From the NCBI RefSeq assembly GCF_001618955.1, contig NZ_LVYV01000001.1, forward strand, positions 441,501 to 505,500: a stretch of 64,000 nucleotides of DNA, in the 5' to 3' direction. Positions 48,186 through 57,330 of this stretch are shown here, piece after piece. The position numbers and the translations under genes were made by a program. Numbering within the stretch: the stretch's first letter is position 1; each line of letters starts with the position of its first letter. A model generated the notes under the pieces. That model was not told the DNA's origin and made no database searches. It saw nothing but the letters and a program-made list of their open reading frames with translations. Origin of the DNA: Tardiphaga robiniae. Lineage in GTDB: Bacteria > Pseudomonadota > Alphaproteobacteria > Rhizobiales > Xanthobacteraceae.

Positions 48186-49033
48186 GTGGCACGTCCGAAC
48201 AGGCCGAGCGGACGGAATGCGAGCAACACCGCCATCGGGCCGAAGATCACGAAATAAGCGAGTTCGGGGAACATCACCTGGCCGAGCGTATTCAGAAGCC
48301 CGACCAGCAGGCTACCGACACCGACGCCGACGAGACTGCCACGCCCGCCAATGATGACGACGGCGAGACTGAAGGTGAGGATTTCCGCGTCCGCCGACGG
48401 ATAGAGCGACAGGAACGCACCTCCCATCAGGCCGCCAAGGCCGGCCAGTGCCGAGCCGAACAGGAAGGTGAAGAGGAAGACGCGGCGGATATTGACGCCG
48501 GACGCTTCGACCATCTCGGCATCGTCCACGCCAGCGCGGATCAGCGCGCCGAGCCTTGTATGATTGAGCAGCACCCACAGGCCGATGAAGACGAAGATGC
48601 CCATCCCCAGCACAAACAACCGGTAGATCGGATAAAAGGTGCCGAACACCCGCGTGCCGCCGCGCAACATCTCCGGGATCGGCACCGTGAAGCTGTCGCC
48701 GCCCCAGATCACCAGCGCGAGATCGTTGAGGAAAAAGGCGACGCCGAGCGTCAGCAGCACCTGCCGCAGCTCGTTGCCGCGCACGAAGCGCAGCAATCCC
48801 TGATCGAGCACGAAGCCGATGGCCGCGATCGCCGCCATGGCGCCGATACCGCCGAGCACAAAGCTGCCGGTCTTCACCGCAACGCTATAGCCGATATAGC
48901 CGCCGAACAGATACAGCGCGCCATGCGCGAGATTGACGATGCGCAGCAGGCCGAAGATCAGCGTGAAGCCGCTTGCCACGACGAACAGCAACGCGGCGAA
49001 AGTCAGGCCGTTGAGGAGTTGAAAGAGACTCAT
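48182..49033 (-). CDS. livH: Branched-chain-type ABC permease LivH
   Basis: A 283-residue permease of the LivH type: LNGLTFAALLFVVASGFTLIFG at the N-terminus, RIVNLAHGALYLFGGYIGY, LGGLMGGAFLSLYP and IIGGRGSLVGVGVGSLLVG. It follows the first PuuE-like gene by 19 bp and overlaps livM. Confidence 0.92.
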   Translation of the reverse strand: MSLFQLLNGLTFAALLFVVASGFTLIFGLLRIVNLAHGALYLFGGYIGYSVAVKTGSFVLGGIGAMAAIAAIGFVLDQGLLRFVRGNELRQVLLTLGVAFFLNDLALVIWGGDSFTVPIPEMLRGGTRVFGTFYPIYRLFVLGMGIFVFIGLWVLLNHTRLGALIRAGVDDAEMVEASGVNIRRVFLFTFLFGSALAGLGGLMGGAFLSLYPSADAEILTFSLAVVIIGGRGSLVGVGVGSLLVGLLNTLGQVMFPELAYFVIFGPMAVLLAFRPLGLFGRAT

Positions 49034-49052
49034 GCCCTGCTGCTTGCCTGAT

Positions 49053-49937
49053 CTATGCTTCTGGCGCTTTCGGTCCGACCGAAAGATACCAATCGAGAAT
49101 CTGTTCGCCGGTCATGAAAGCCACGTCGGATTTCTTCTGGATGGTCTCGAAGATTCGGCGGAAATGCTTGAGGCGATGCGGCGCGCCCATGATGTAGGGA
49201 TGCACAACCAATGCCATGACACGGGCCGAATTCTCGGAATCCTCGTAAATCTGCTCGAACTGGTCGACGGCCCGGTCGCAATATTCCGACGCCTTGTGAT
49301 GCTGGATCAGCATCATCGCGACGTCATTGCATTCCTGCGTATAGGGCACGTTGACGATCGGCATCGTCGTGGTCTTGAGCCACACCGGCTGATCGTCGAG
49401 CACCCAGTCGGCGACGTAGTCATAGCCTTCCTGTTTCAGCAGATCCGGCGTTTCCCAGGTCTCGGTCAGACCGGGCCCGAGCCAGCCGCGCGGCCGCTTG
49501 CCGGTGGCCTTCTCGATCACGTCGGCAGTCTTGCGGATATCCTCGCGTTCGTTCTCAACCTTCTGCATATTGCGCTGGGTGAAACCATGACCCATGAATT
49601 CCCAGTTGCGCGCCTTGGCTGCCTCGACGATGGGCGGGTAAGCAGCGATCGCCGAACCATTGATCGCCAGCGCGGCGGGGAGCTTGTAGTCGTCGAACAC
49701 TTTCAGCATGCGCCAGAAGCCGACGCGATTGCCGTATTCGTGCCAGGCCCAGTTCGGAACGTCTGGCGACGGCGAGCCGCCGGCCGGCGGTGTCAGCACC
49801 GTACGCGGCATCGGCTGCTTGGCGTCCCATTCCTCGACATTGACGATGATCCACACTGCCATGCGCTTGCCATTCGGCAGCTTCAGCGGTGGACGAGCGT
49901 CAATCGGCGAGTAGGAAATGCGTTCGGTCGGCAACAT
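49053..49937 (-). CDS. PuuE-like (allantoinase-type) polysaccharide-deacetylase-fold hydrolase
   Basis: A 294-residue protein of the polysaccharide deacetylase superfamily in the PuuE/allantoinase branch. The segment NWAWHEYGNRVGFWRMLKVFD parallels YEYGSRAGVWRLLKLF of PuuE; GKRPRGWLGPGLTETWETPDLL and ALVVHPYIMGAPHRL follow. The classical TFDDG metal motif is replaced by NVEEWD, as in PuuE-type ring hydrolases. It is a clear paralogue of the gene at 50644-51528. Likely a cyclic amide or ureide hydrolase; the substrate is inferred only. Confidence 0.8.
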   Translation of the reverse strand: MLPTERISYSPIDARPPLKLPNGKRMAVWIIVNVEEWDAKQPMPRTVLTPPAGGSPSPDVPNWAWHEYGNRVGFWRMLKVFDDYKLPAALAINGSAIAAYPPIVEAAKARNWEFMGHGFTQRNMQKVENEREDIRKTADVIEKATGKRPRGWLGPGLTETWETPDLLKQEGYDYVADWVLDDQPVWLKTTTMPIVNVPYTQECNDVAMMLIQHHKASEYCDRAVDQFEQIYEDSENSARVMALVVHPYIMGAPHRLKHFRRIFETIQKKSDVAFMTGEQILDWYLSVGPKAPEA

Positions 49938-49939
49938 GA

Positions 49940-50641
49940 TCAGATCTCCGGCTCAACGATGGTAATGCCGAGCGACGGCAGGCCTTCGATCCGCGCGTCG
50001 ATAACGTCGCCCGGAACGACGGGACCCACGCCGGCAGGCGTGCCCGTATAGATGAGATCGCCCGGCTCGAGCTTCATCTGCTTCGACAGCTGCGCCACGA
50101 TCTCCGGCACGCTCCAGATCATCTGGCCGATATCGCCGCGCTGCTTCTCGACGCCGTTCACCGACAGCGTGATCGCGCAATTGTTGAAATGCCGGGCATC
50201 ACGTGCCGGCGCAATTTCGCCGCAAGGCGCGGACGCGTCGAAGCTTTTGCCCATTTCCCAAGGCAGTCGCATATCGCGGGCATCGCGCTGGCGGTCGCGA
50301 CGGGTGAGATCGATGCCAACGGCATAACCCCAGATGTGATCGAGCGCATCCTCCACCGCGATATCGCGGCCGCCGCGTCCGATGGCCAGCACCAGCTCAA
50401 CCTCGAACTGGAAGTCCTCGGTGAAAGCCGGATAAGGCACGCGCGCGCCGTCCGGCACCACGCTGTCGCGCGGCTTCTGGAAGAAGAACGGCGGATCGCG
50501 CTCGTCGGCTTCCTTCATCTCGCGGATGTGGTCGAGATAGTTGCGCCCCACGCAATAAACGCGGCGTACAGGGAAAAAACCGCCCCCCACGACCGGCACG
50601 CCGGTGACGGGAATTGCTGGCAGCATCTGCTGGGACGTCAC
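49940..50641 (-). CDS. Fumarylacetoacetate hydrolase family protein
   Basis: A 233-residue FAH-family metal-dependent enzyme: YCVGRNYLDHIREM, EDFQFEVELVLAIGRGG (metal-ligand Glu pair), AVGIDLTRRDRQRDARD, LEPGDLIYTGTPAGVGPV. Relatives hydrolyse or decarboxylate beta-dicarbonyl and acylpyruvate compounds. The start is uncertain: GTG 50641 is chosen (AGGTGG 10 nt upstream), GTG 50647 and ATG 50626 are possible. It sits between the two PuuE-like genes, 2 nt before the next start. Confidence 0.83.
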   Translation of the reverse strand: MTSQQMLPAIPVTGVPVVGGGFFPVRRVYCVGRNYLDHIREMKEADERDPPFFFQKPRDSVVPDGARVPYPAFTEDFQFEVELVLAIGRGGRDIAVEDALDHIWGYAVGIDLTRRDRQRDARDMRLPWEMGKSFDASAPCGEIAPARDARHFNNCAITLSVNGVEKQRGDIGQMIWSVPEIVAQLSKQMKLEPGDLIYTGTPAGVGPVVPGDVIDARIEGLPSLGITIVEPEI

Positions 50642-50643
50642 AC

Positions 50644-51528
50644 TCACTTCGCCACCTGGGTATTGTGCCAATCGAGGATCTGGGCGCCATTCCAATGCAC
50701 CACGCCTTCGAACTGGTTCACATAGTCATAGATCGCTTCGAGATATTTGATGCGGAACGGCTGACCCGAAATATACGGATGGATCGCGATCGACATGATC
50801 TTCGGCCGCTCGGCGCTTTCAGCATAGAGGCGATCAAACTGATCCTTGGCACGGTTCAGGAGCTGCGTGCTCTCATGATGTTGCACCATCATCATCGGGA
50901 TGTCGTTCATCTCCACCGTGTAAGGCAGCGTTGTGAGCGGCCCCTTCTCGGTACGGATCACCGTCGGTTCGTCGTCATAGACCCAGTCACCGATATATTT
51001 CACGCCGGCTTCAGCGAGGAATTCCGGGGTCTCCAGCGTCTGCGTAAGACCCGGCCCGAGCCAGCCCACCGGGCGCTTGCCGGTGAAGTTCTCGATCACA
51101 TCCATCGAGCGGTTGATCATCGCTTTCTGGTCGGCCTCCTTGTGGATGGGCCCCTGCTCATAGGCATGGCCCATGAACTCCCAGCCGGCGTCCTTCGCCT
51201 GCTGAGCCACGCGTGGATAATCCTCGCAGACGCGCGCATTGATCGACAGCGTCGGCTTGATGCCGAGCTTCTTGTAGAGATCGAAGAAACGCCAGACACC
51301 GACACGCATGCCGTATTCGTGCCAGCCCCAATTGGCGACATCGGGCAGCAGCGGAATGCCGGTCGGCGCCGGCAGCACCTGACGCGCCATCGGCTTGGCA
51401 ATATCCCAGACCTCGAGATTGACGATGGTCCAGACGATCATGCGGGCATTGCCCGGCAGCTTCAGTTTGGGACGATCGACGATGGCGGAATAATCGCAAC
51501 GCTCGCGCGGCTGCATGGGACCGGTCAT
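50644..51528 (-). CDS. PuuE-like hydrolase, second copy
   Basis: A 294-residue paralogue of the 49053-49937 product. It shares WLGPGLTQTLETPEFLAEAG, WEFMGHAYEQ, VHPY and AISIHPYISGQ-like blocks and the same NLEVWD replacement of the CE4 metal motif. WGWHEYGMRVGVWRFFDLYKK matches the PuuE pattern. Start ATG 51528 with GAAGGG about 9 nt upstream. Two ring-opening hydrolases in one operon may act on successive rings or intermediates, or as a hetero-oligomer. Confidence 0.8.
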   Translation of the reverse strand: MTGPMQPRERCDYSAIVDRPKLKLPGNARMIVWTIVNLEVWDIAKPMARQVLPAPTGIPLLPDVANWGWHEYGMRVGVWRFFDLYKKLGIKPTLSINARVCEDYPRVAQQAKDAGWEFMGHAYEQGPIHKEADQKAMINRSMDVIENFTGKRPVGWLGPGLTQTLETPEFLAEAGVKYIGDWVYDDEPTVIRTEKGPLTTLPYTVEMNDIPMMMVQHHESTQLLNRAKDQFDRLYAESAERPKIMSIAIHPYISGQPFRIKYLEAIYDYVNQFEGVVHWNGAQILDWHNTQVAK

Positions 51529-51565
51529 GGCTGGATGCCCTTCGAAAGTGGGGGATTGTAGGAGA

Positions 51566-52213
51566 TCATGCGGCGCGTCCTGCGCCCTTGAGGCCATCGA
51601 GCTGCATCACCGCATCGGTATCCATCACGAAACCGAAGGCGGTGCGGATGCAGGCGAGGCCTGCGGCATGCAACTCTGGCCCGTCCATGCTGTCGACGCA
51701 GTCCTCGGCGACGATCACCGAATAATCCCGCACATTGGCAGCCGTCGTCGTCGCCAATACGCAGGAGTTAGTGTTCACGCCGGTGATGAGCAGTGTATTG
51801 ACGCCGTGCGAACGCAACACGAAATCGAGATCGGTGCCCAAGAAGCAATCGTAGCGCTTCTTGGTGTTGACGATGAAGTCGCTGGGGTCCAGCAGCTCCG
51901 GCATCACGGTGCAGCCGGGGCCGCCCATGATATTGTGCCGCATCACATTCTTGCGCGTTGCTTTTGGATCCTCGGCGCGGGTCCGCCAGAACGGGTTGGC
52001 GCGGATTTCGGCCTCGTCGCGATAGGACGTGACCTGGTGGATCACGGGAATGCCGACACTACGGCACCAGTCGAACAGCCGCTTATTGGCAGCGATCACC
52101 GTCTTCGCGACATCCGGCGTGGTCGGCATGGTCGCCACCGACATGTCCAGATGGCCGCGATGCAGGTCGATCGCGACAACGGCAGCCTTGATCTGATCGA
52201 CACCAAAATTCAT
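51566..52213 (-). CDS. Isochorismatase-like cysteine hydrolase
   Basis: A 215-residue isochorismatase-fold amidase. The Asp (AIDLHRGHL), Lys (NTKKRYDCF) and Cys (GVNTNSCVLATT) catalytic residues are visible. Relatives include carbamoylsarcosine, ureidoacrylate, maleamate and biuret hydrolases, all releasing ammonia from an acyclic amide. Start ATG 52213; the frame is open upstream but that part overlaps the preceding gene. Second gene of the operon. Confidence 0.85.
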   Translation of the reverse strand: MNFGVDQIKAAVVAIDLHRGHLDMSVATMPTTPDVAKTVIAANKRLFDWCRSVGIPVIHQVTSYRDEAEIRANPFWRTRAEDPKATRKNVMRHNIMGGPGCTVMPELLDPSDFIVNTKKRYDCFLGTDLDFVLRSHGVNTLLITGVNTNSCVLATTTAANVRDYSVIVAEDCVDSMDGPELHAAGLACIRTAFGFVMDTDAVMQLDGLKGAGRAA

Positions 52214-52215
52214 GA

Positions 52216-53457
52216 TCACACCAGCGGGTTGAACGAAGTTTTCAGCAGAGTGCGCTGATCGATCTTGAATTTGTCGGCGAGCCAGTCGGCCAGCACTTCC
52301 TGGCCAATGGTGGGATTGTCGTGCTGGCAATGTTCGGCGCCGGTCTCGTCCGGCTCAAGCACGCGCAATGTCGCATCAACACCATTGGCAATCGCATGGT
52401 CATAGGTCGAGCGCGCCGCGGTGACCGTGAGCACGTCGTGGCCGCCATGCAGCACCAGATAGGGGCATTTCATATGTTCGAGATGGCCCTTCAGCGTAAA
52501 GGGCTTCATCAGCTCATGAGCCTCCTTCATGGTCTTGGCGCCAAATACCCAGCGGATATGCATCGCCAGACCGAAGTCGTCGCCCTTCTGGCCCCACATG
52601 TCATGCACCGACCAGACAGCCCCGTGCGAGATCACCGCCGCGAGGCGATGCTCGTAACAGCCGGCGCGCGCGGCGTAGTAACCGCCCATGCTGGAGCCGC
52701 AGACCGCGATGCGCGAGCTATCGACATCGGCGCGCTTTTCGAGCCAGTCGATACATTTGCCGACCGGCACTTCCGTATCGGCGCGGGTTGCAAGTCCGTG
52801 GCGGCGCAAGGTACCGCCCTGCCCGGGCAGATCGACCATCAGCACCGAGATGCCGCGCTGCAGGCAACCATGGGCCTGCATGAACCACATCTCGTCCTTG
52901 ATGGAGTCGAGACCGCCCATGCAGATCAGCACCGGCAGCTTGTCTCCCGGAAATGGCGCACGGATGAAGTAGCCGCAGATCGGCTTGCCCGTCTCATAGG
53001 GGATCTCAACCACTTCGCCGGGCGGATTGAGATAGGAAATGAACTTATGCGAGCAGGCCTCCATCTTCTCGAAGGTCGGCAGCCGCCGCGGGTCGGTCGG
53101 CTCGAGATGGAATTCTGCCTGGCGGTAGTAGTCGGCGGCCCGCAGGAAGCAGTTCATCGCCGTGCGGATGTGGCCGAGCTTTTCTTCGGAAAGGCCGCGC
53201 TGCCAGTTGGCATCCGCGATCACCATCCACTCTTTATGCCAGCTTTCGAGGTCGCCCGGGATCATCCGCGAACCGGCCAGCATCACCTCGGACACGCTGC
53301 CGCCGCCCTCCTGGGTCTCACCGAGACCGCGGCGGAATTGATAGGCAAGCCAGGGATGCTCGGGCCAGTGATGCCAGCCAAACGGCTCATAATGCGGGGT
53401 GCGATCCGCCGTGATCTCCTCGATGGCGTTTTCGCCGATCAACTTCCCTGCCGCCAT
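52216..53457 (-). CDS. Alpha/beta hydrolase (FrsA / pseudooxynicotine-hydrolase-like)
   Basis: A 413-residue serine hydrolase. An N-terminal helical cap (about 1-130) precedes the alpha/beta core with VLICMGGLDSIKDEMWF, the nucleophile elbow GSSMGGYYAAR, LHGGHDVLT and a C-terminal His in AEHCQHDN. The cap-plus-core layout resembles 2,6-dihydroxypseudooxynicotine hydrolase, a C-C bond hydrolase, and FrsA-type enzymes. Start ATG 53457 with AGGCGG 10 nt upstream. First gene of the operon, divergent from the GntR regulator. Confidence 0.82.
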   Translation of the reverse strand: MAAGKLIGENAIEEITADRTPHYEPFGWHHWPEHPWLAYQFRRGLGETQEGGGSVSEVMLAGSRMIPGDLESWHKEWMVIADANWQRGLSEEKLGHIRTAMNCFLRAADYYRQAEFHLEPTDPRRLPTFEKMEACSHKFISYLNPPGEVVEIPYETGKPICGYFIRAPFPGDKLPVLICMGGLDSIKDEMWFMQAHGCLQRGISVLMVDLPGQGGTLRRHGLATRADTEVPVGKCIDWLEKRADVDSSRIAVCGSSMGGYYAARAGCYEHRLAAVISHGAVWSVHDMWGQKGDDFGLAMHIRWVFGAKTMKEAHELMKPFTLKGHLEHMKCPYLVLHGGHDVLTVTAARSTYDHAIANGVDATLRVLEPDETGAEHCQHDNPTIGQEVLADWLADKFKIDQRTLLKTSFNPLV

Positions 53458-53684
53458 GAGACGCGTACCGCCTGCTTCTTGTGAACGTGACCGCATCATT
53501 GCGGGTTCGGGTCACGAGTCAATCCGAATTACATACACTTTTTCCGATGCTCATCATTTCCGCGAACTGCCTCGCCTTTATGCGCGATATTTATGCAGCT
53601 AAACCGTGTTTTTTGGTATGCTGAGTAGTAAAGACCCGCCACACTCGGATTTAATTGTATTCACTTTGCTGCGGAGCACCACCG
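53458..53684. promoter_or_regulatory. Divergent promoter region with dyads
   Basis: 227 bp between the operon and the GntR gene. A dyad GTGACC...GGTCAC (53487-53515) encloses CCGC-ATCATT-GCGG. FCD-type GntR proteins bind short dyads and commonly act on the divergent operon; this assignment is inferred and the exact operator is not resolved. No coding frame seen. Confidence 0.4.
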
Positions 53685-54434
53685 ATGCCCGACTCATCCC
53701 TCTCGCCGCTGCCTGAAGCTACTGGCCCTGGCCGCGTCGCCAACCGGTCGCTGTCGGTGACGGATCAGATTCGCGACGCGATTCTGGATGGCACGGTCAG
53801 CGCAGGCGAACGGATCAACGAAGTTCGTTTCAGCAAGACGCTGGAGGTCTCGCGGACCCCCGTCCGGGCCGCCTTGCAGGCACTGGCCGGCGAAGGGCTG
53901 CTCGACTACGCCCCCAATCGCGGCTTTACCGTTCGGGAATTCCCGCTCTCCGCCATCGTCGATGCTTATGAAATTCGCGCATCGCTGGAAGGCGTGGCCG
54001 CACGCTTCGCCGCCGAACGTGGACTGAGCGCCGAGGAGCGCGCCATCATCGAGGAAAGCCTTGTCGCCGGCGATAAACTGCTGGCGCGCGGTGAGTTTGC
54101 GGAAGGCGATCTCACCATCTATCGCGGCATCAATGGCGACTTCCACGACACCCTGCTGGGCGCCGCCCGTAACCGCATGCTGGCGGAGATGATCCGGATC
54201 TGCCACCACGTGCCGATGTCATCGAGCCGCAACATCGTCGCCTTCGAGCATCGCGACGTGCGCCGGCGTCATGATGATCACCACCGGATCTACGACGCCA
54301 TTATGGCCCGCGAGCCCTGGCGCGCGGAGGTACTGATGCGCGAACACGTCTCCGGCGTGAAATCCTCGCTGGTCAAATCGCTGATCGAGCGCGGCGAGCA
54401 GGCCGATATCGTCCATGGTTCGGCGGCGGGATAG
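53685..54434 (+). CDS. GntR/FCD family transcriptional regulator
   Basis: A 249-residue FadR-subfamily GntR regulator. The winged HTH (residues 20-90) contains LSVTDQIRDAILDGTVSAGERI and RTPVRAALQALAGEGLL; the C-terminal FCD domain has DAYEIRASLEGVAARFAAERG and a metal-ligand Asp/His set (NGDFHDTLLGAA, EHRDVRRRHDDHH). Start ATG 53685 with GGAG 9 nt upstream. It is divergent from the 14-gene operon and is its likely controller, sensing a small carboxylate-like intermediate. Confidence 0.9.
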   Translation: MPDSSLSPLPEATGPGRVANRSLSVTDQIRDAILDGTVSAGERINEVRFSKTLEVSRTPVRAALQALAGEGLLDYAPNRGFTVREFPLSAIVDAYEIRASLEGVAARFAAERGLSAEERAIIEESLVAGDKLLARGEFAEGDLTIYRGINGDFHDTLLGAARNRMLAEMIRICHHVPMSSSRNIVAFEHRDVRRRHDDHHRIYDAIMAREPWRAEVLMREHVSGVKSSLVKSLIERGEQADIVHGSAAG

Positions 54435-54539
54435 GCCGCCGGCGGCGTGTCGACATCGTCGTGATGGCGCAGCGTCTTAACCTATCGTTCACCGAAGTTC
54501 GTAACGGCGTGTTGGCGGTCCCCCGGTACAAAACTACGC

Positions 54540-57269
54540 ATGGGGCAAAACGACGCAAAGTCGGGGAAACGGTCTGATGGCGCTGGCGGCCTTGCTGGCT
54601 TCGCCGCGCTGCGCCGTTTCCGATTTCAAGGCGGGCCGATCCAGGGCCTCATCCTGTGCGGCTGCCTGCTGATTACCGCCATCGCCATCGGCACGGCCTA
54701 CGTCACCGTCCATTTCAGAGACCGCGCCATCGAGAGCAAGAAGCGCGAACTGGACAACACGGTTCTGCTGGTCGCACGACACTTCGACCAGCAGTTCGGA
54801 GATCTGCAGGGCATCCAGAACGACGTCATCACCTATATGAAGTCGGCCAACATCCAGAACAGCGCCGCCTATCAGCATCTGATGTCGGGGATCGACGTCC
54901 ACCGCATGCTACGCACCAAGCTCAGCAGCCTGCCCTATGTCGGCGGCATCAACCTGTTCGATTCCGAGGGCAAGCTGCTCAACTCATCGGAAACCTGGCC
55001 GGTGCCCGCCATCGACATTGCCGACCGTCGGCATTTCCAGACGCTGCAGGCCGACAACGGGCCCACGGTCGTATTGGCCGAACCCGTCATCAGCAGGGTG
55101 ACCGGTGCATGGACCGCCGTGTTTTCGCGCAAGCTGATCGGACGCCATGGCGAATTCATGGGCATCATCAGCCGCGGCGTCGAGCCGGTTCACTTCGAGA
55201 GCTTCTTCGCATCCCTCGCGCTCGAAAAAGACGCCAAGATCTTGATGATCCACCGCAACGGCACCGTGCTTGCTCGCTATCCGCAGAACGAGACCGTGAT
55301 CGGCCAGAACCTCAGCAACAGCTCAGTCTTCAAGGACCTCTGGTCGACGGGCGGAACCTCGACGGGGCACTATATCAGCCCCATCGACGGGGAAGACGAA
55401 TTGGGCTCCGCAAGGCGCCTCGCGGCGGCTCCCGTGATGATCGTCGCGACCACCAGCATGCCCGCGGCCCTGCATGACTGGCGCGAGCAGACCAAATATC
55501 AAATCATCGGTGCGACACTTGCCGCATTGGTGATCCTGGCGACGCTGTTCCTGATCGTCCGGCAGCTGAACCGCCAGCACCGCTCGGCCGAACGGATGCT
55601 GGCGCAAAAATCGACACATCTCGATACTGCAATCAACAACATGACGCAGGGCCTGCTGTTGTTCGATGCCTATGGCCGGCTGGTCGTCTGCAATCGGCGC
55701 TTCATCGACATGTTCGGACTATCCGACAGGATCGTGAAACCAGGCTGCTATTTCCGCGACCTCATCCAGCATCGCAAGGACAACGGAACCTTCATCGGCG
55801 ATGTCGACGAATACTGCACGTCGTTCTTGCGAAGCGTTGCTGAAGGCCCTGTCCACGATACGCTACTGACCACGCCGGATGGTCGTTCGATCCAGATCCT
55901 CGTTCAGAGATCGGGGGACGGCGGCTGGGCCTCGACGCTCGAGGACATCACCGATCGCAAACGTTCGGAAGAGCGCATCGCCCATCTTGCACATTACGAC
56001 GCTCTGACAGATCTCCCCAATCGGGTAATGTTCCGTGAGCGCCTCGAAGCGGAAATCGCAACGCTGCATGACGGCGCGCGATTTGCGATTCTCTATATCG
56101 ATATCGATGAGTTCAAGAGCGTCAATGACACGCTCGGTCATGCGATCGGCGACGAACTTCTGAAAATCGTGGCCACGCGACTGCGCAGCTGTATCGGTAA
56201 TGCGGGCTTTGTCGCGCGACTTGGCGGCGACGAATTCGCCATCGTGCATACGGGAATTGCCCGCCGCAGCGATGTCACCCATCTGGTGGAGCCGCTCTAT
56301 GACGCCATCCGGCAGCCCTATGAATGCCTTGGTCACCAGATCACGACCGATGCCAGCATCGGAATCGCTGTAGCTCCCGATGACGGCTCCGATCTCGACG
56401 AATTGCTGAGACATGCCGACCTCGCAATGTATAGCGCCAAGGCCGCTGGACGGCGCACCTTTCGCTTCTTCGAGCCTGCCATGGATGAAGACGCAAGGGC
56501 GCGACGCGCGCTGGAGCAGGATCTGCGGAAGGCGCTCGCGGAAGACGGACTCGAGGTTCACTATCAACCCGTCATCGATATCGCCAGCAATGAGATCACT
56601 GGTTGCGAAGCGTTGCTACGCTGGCGACATCCGGTTCGCGGCATGATTTCGCCGGCAGATTTCATTCCGATCGCCGAAGAAACCGGCCTGATTACGGAAC
56701 TCGGCAATTGGGTATTGCGAACGGCATGCGCTGAGGCGGCCTCCTGGCCGGCGCCGATCAAGCTCGCTGTCAATGTATCGCCGATTCAATTCACGACGCA
56801 GACCCTGGCCTTGAATGTCACTCGAGCCCTCGTGGCAGCAAACTTGCCGGCTCACCGGCTCGAACTTGAGGTCACCGAAACAGTGCTGATCCGCGATGAC
56901 GAGATGGCGCTCGCGATCCTCCATCAGCTCCGCGGCATCGGTGTCGGGATCGCGCTGGACGATTTCGGGACCGGCTATTCGTCGCTCAGCTATCTGCAGC
57001 GATTCCCGTTCGACAAGGTCAAGATCGACCGCAGTTTCATCCGTGACATCGTAGCGCCCGGCGGATCGTCATCGATCGTACAGGCGGTTGTAACCATCGC
57101 GGCCGCCCGCAACATGATCACCACGGCGGAGGGCGTTGAGACAGCCGATCAACTCGACGCACTGCGTATGCTCGGCTGTACCCAGATGCAGGGTTTTCTT
57201 TTCAGTGCCGCCAAGCCGTCACGAGAGATTCGCGCCATGCTCCAGAAGCGCGAGATCGCCGTCGCCTGA
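54540..57269 (+). CDS. Membrane GGDEF-EAL cyclic-di-GMP protein
   Basis: A 909-residue sensor. TM1 is at about residues 37-60, then a periplasmic dCache-like domain (61-320), TM2 (about 321-340), a PAS domain (about 358-470), a GGDEF domain with RLGGDEFAIVH near 560 and an EAL domain with CEALLRWRHP near 689 and DDFGTGYSSLSYL near 806. Both active-site motifs are intact, so it may be bifunctional. Start ATG at 54540; the following segment has no signal peptide but a TM helix. Stands alone, 105 bp after the GntR gene. Confidence 0.92.
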   Translation: MGQNDAKSGKRSDGAGGLAGFAALRRFRFQGGPIQGLILCGCLLITAIAIGTAYVTVHFRDRAIESKKRELDNTVLLVARHFDQQFGDLQGIQNDVITYMKSANIQNSAAYQHLMSGIDVHRMLRTKLSSLPYVGGINLFDSEGKLLNSSETWPVPAIDIADRRHFQTLQADNGPTVVLAEPVISRVTGAWTAVFSRKLIGRHGEFMGIISRGVEPVHFESFFASLALEKDAKILMIHRNGTVLARYPQNETVIGQNLSNSSVFKDLWSTGGTSTGHYISPIDGEDELGSARRLAAAPVMIVATTSMPAALHDWREQTKYQIIGATLAALVILATLFLIVRQLNRQHRSAERMLAQKSTHLDTAINNMTQGLLLFDAYGRLVVCNRRFIDMFGLSDRIVKPGCYFRDLIQHRKDNGTFIGDVDEYCTSFLRSVAEGPVHDTLLTTPDGRSIQILVQRSGDGGWASTLEDITDRKRSEERIAHLAHYDALTDLPNRVMFRERLEAEIATLHDGARFAILYIDIDEFKSVNDTLGHAIGDELLKIVATRLRSCIGNAGFVARLGGDEFAIVHTGIARRSDVTHLVEPLYDAIRQPYECLGHQITTDASIGIAVAPDDGSDLDELLRHADLAMYSAKAAGRRTFRFFEPAMDEDARARRALEQDLRKALAEDGLEVHYQPVIDIASNEITGCEALLRWRHPVRGMISPADFIPIAEETGLITELGNWVLRTACAEAASWPAPIKLAVNVSPIQFTTQTLALNVTRALVAANLPAHRLELEVTETVLIRDDEMALAILHQLRGIGVGIALDDFGTGYSSLSYLQRFPFDKVKIDRSFIRDIVAPGGSSSIVQAVVTIAAARNMITTAEGVETADQLDALRMLGCTQMQGFLFSAAKPSREIRAMLQKREIAVA

Positions 57270-57330
57270 CACCGGCAGGTCTGAGGTTGTCGCGAAAATG
57301 GCCTGTTTTGGATTAAACAGGAAGGAAAGC

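Noticed and set aside
52321-53484. 387-codon open frame on the plus strand
   Set aside because: Antisense to the alpha/beta hydrolase gene, which has an intact nucleophile elbow and operon position.
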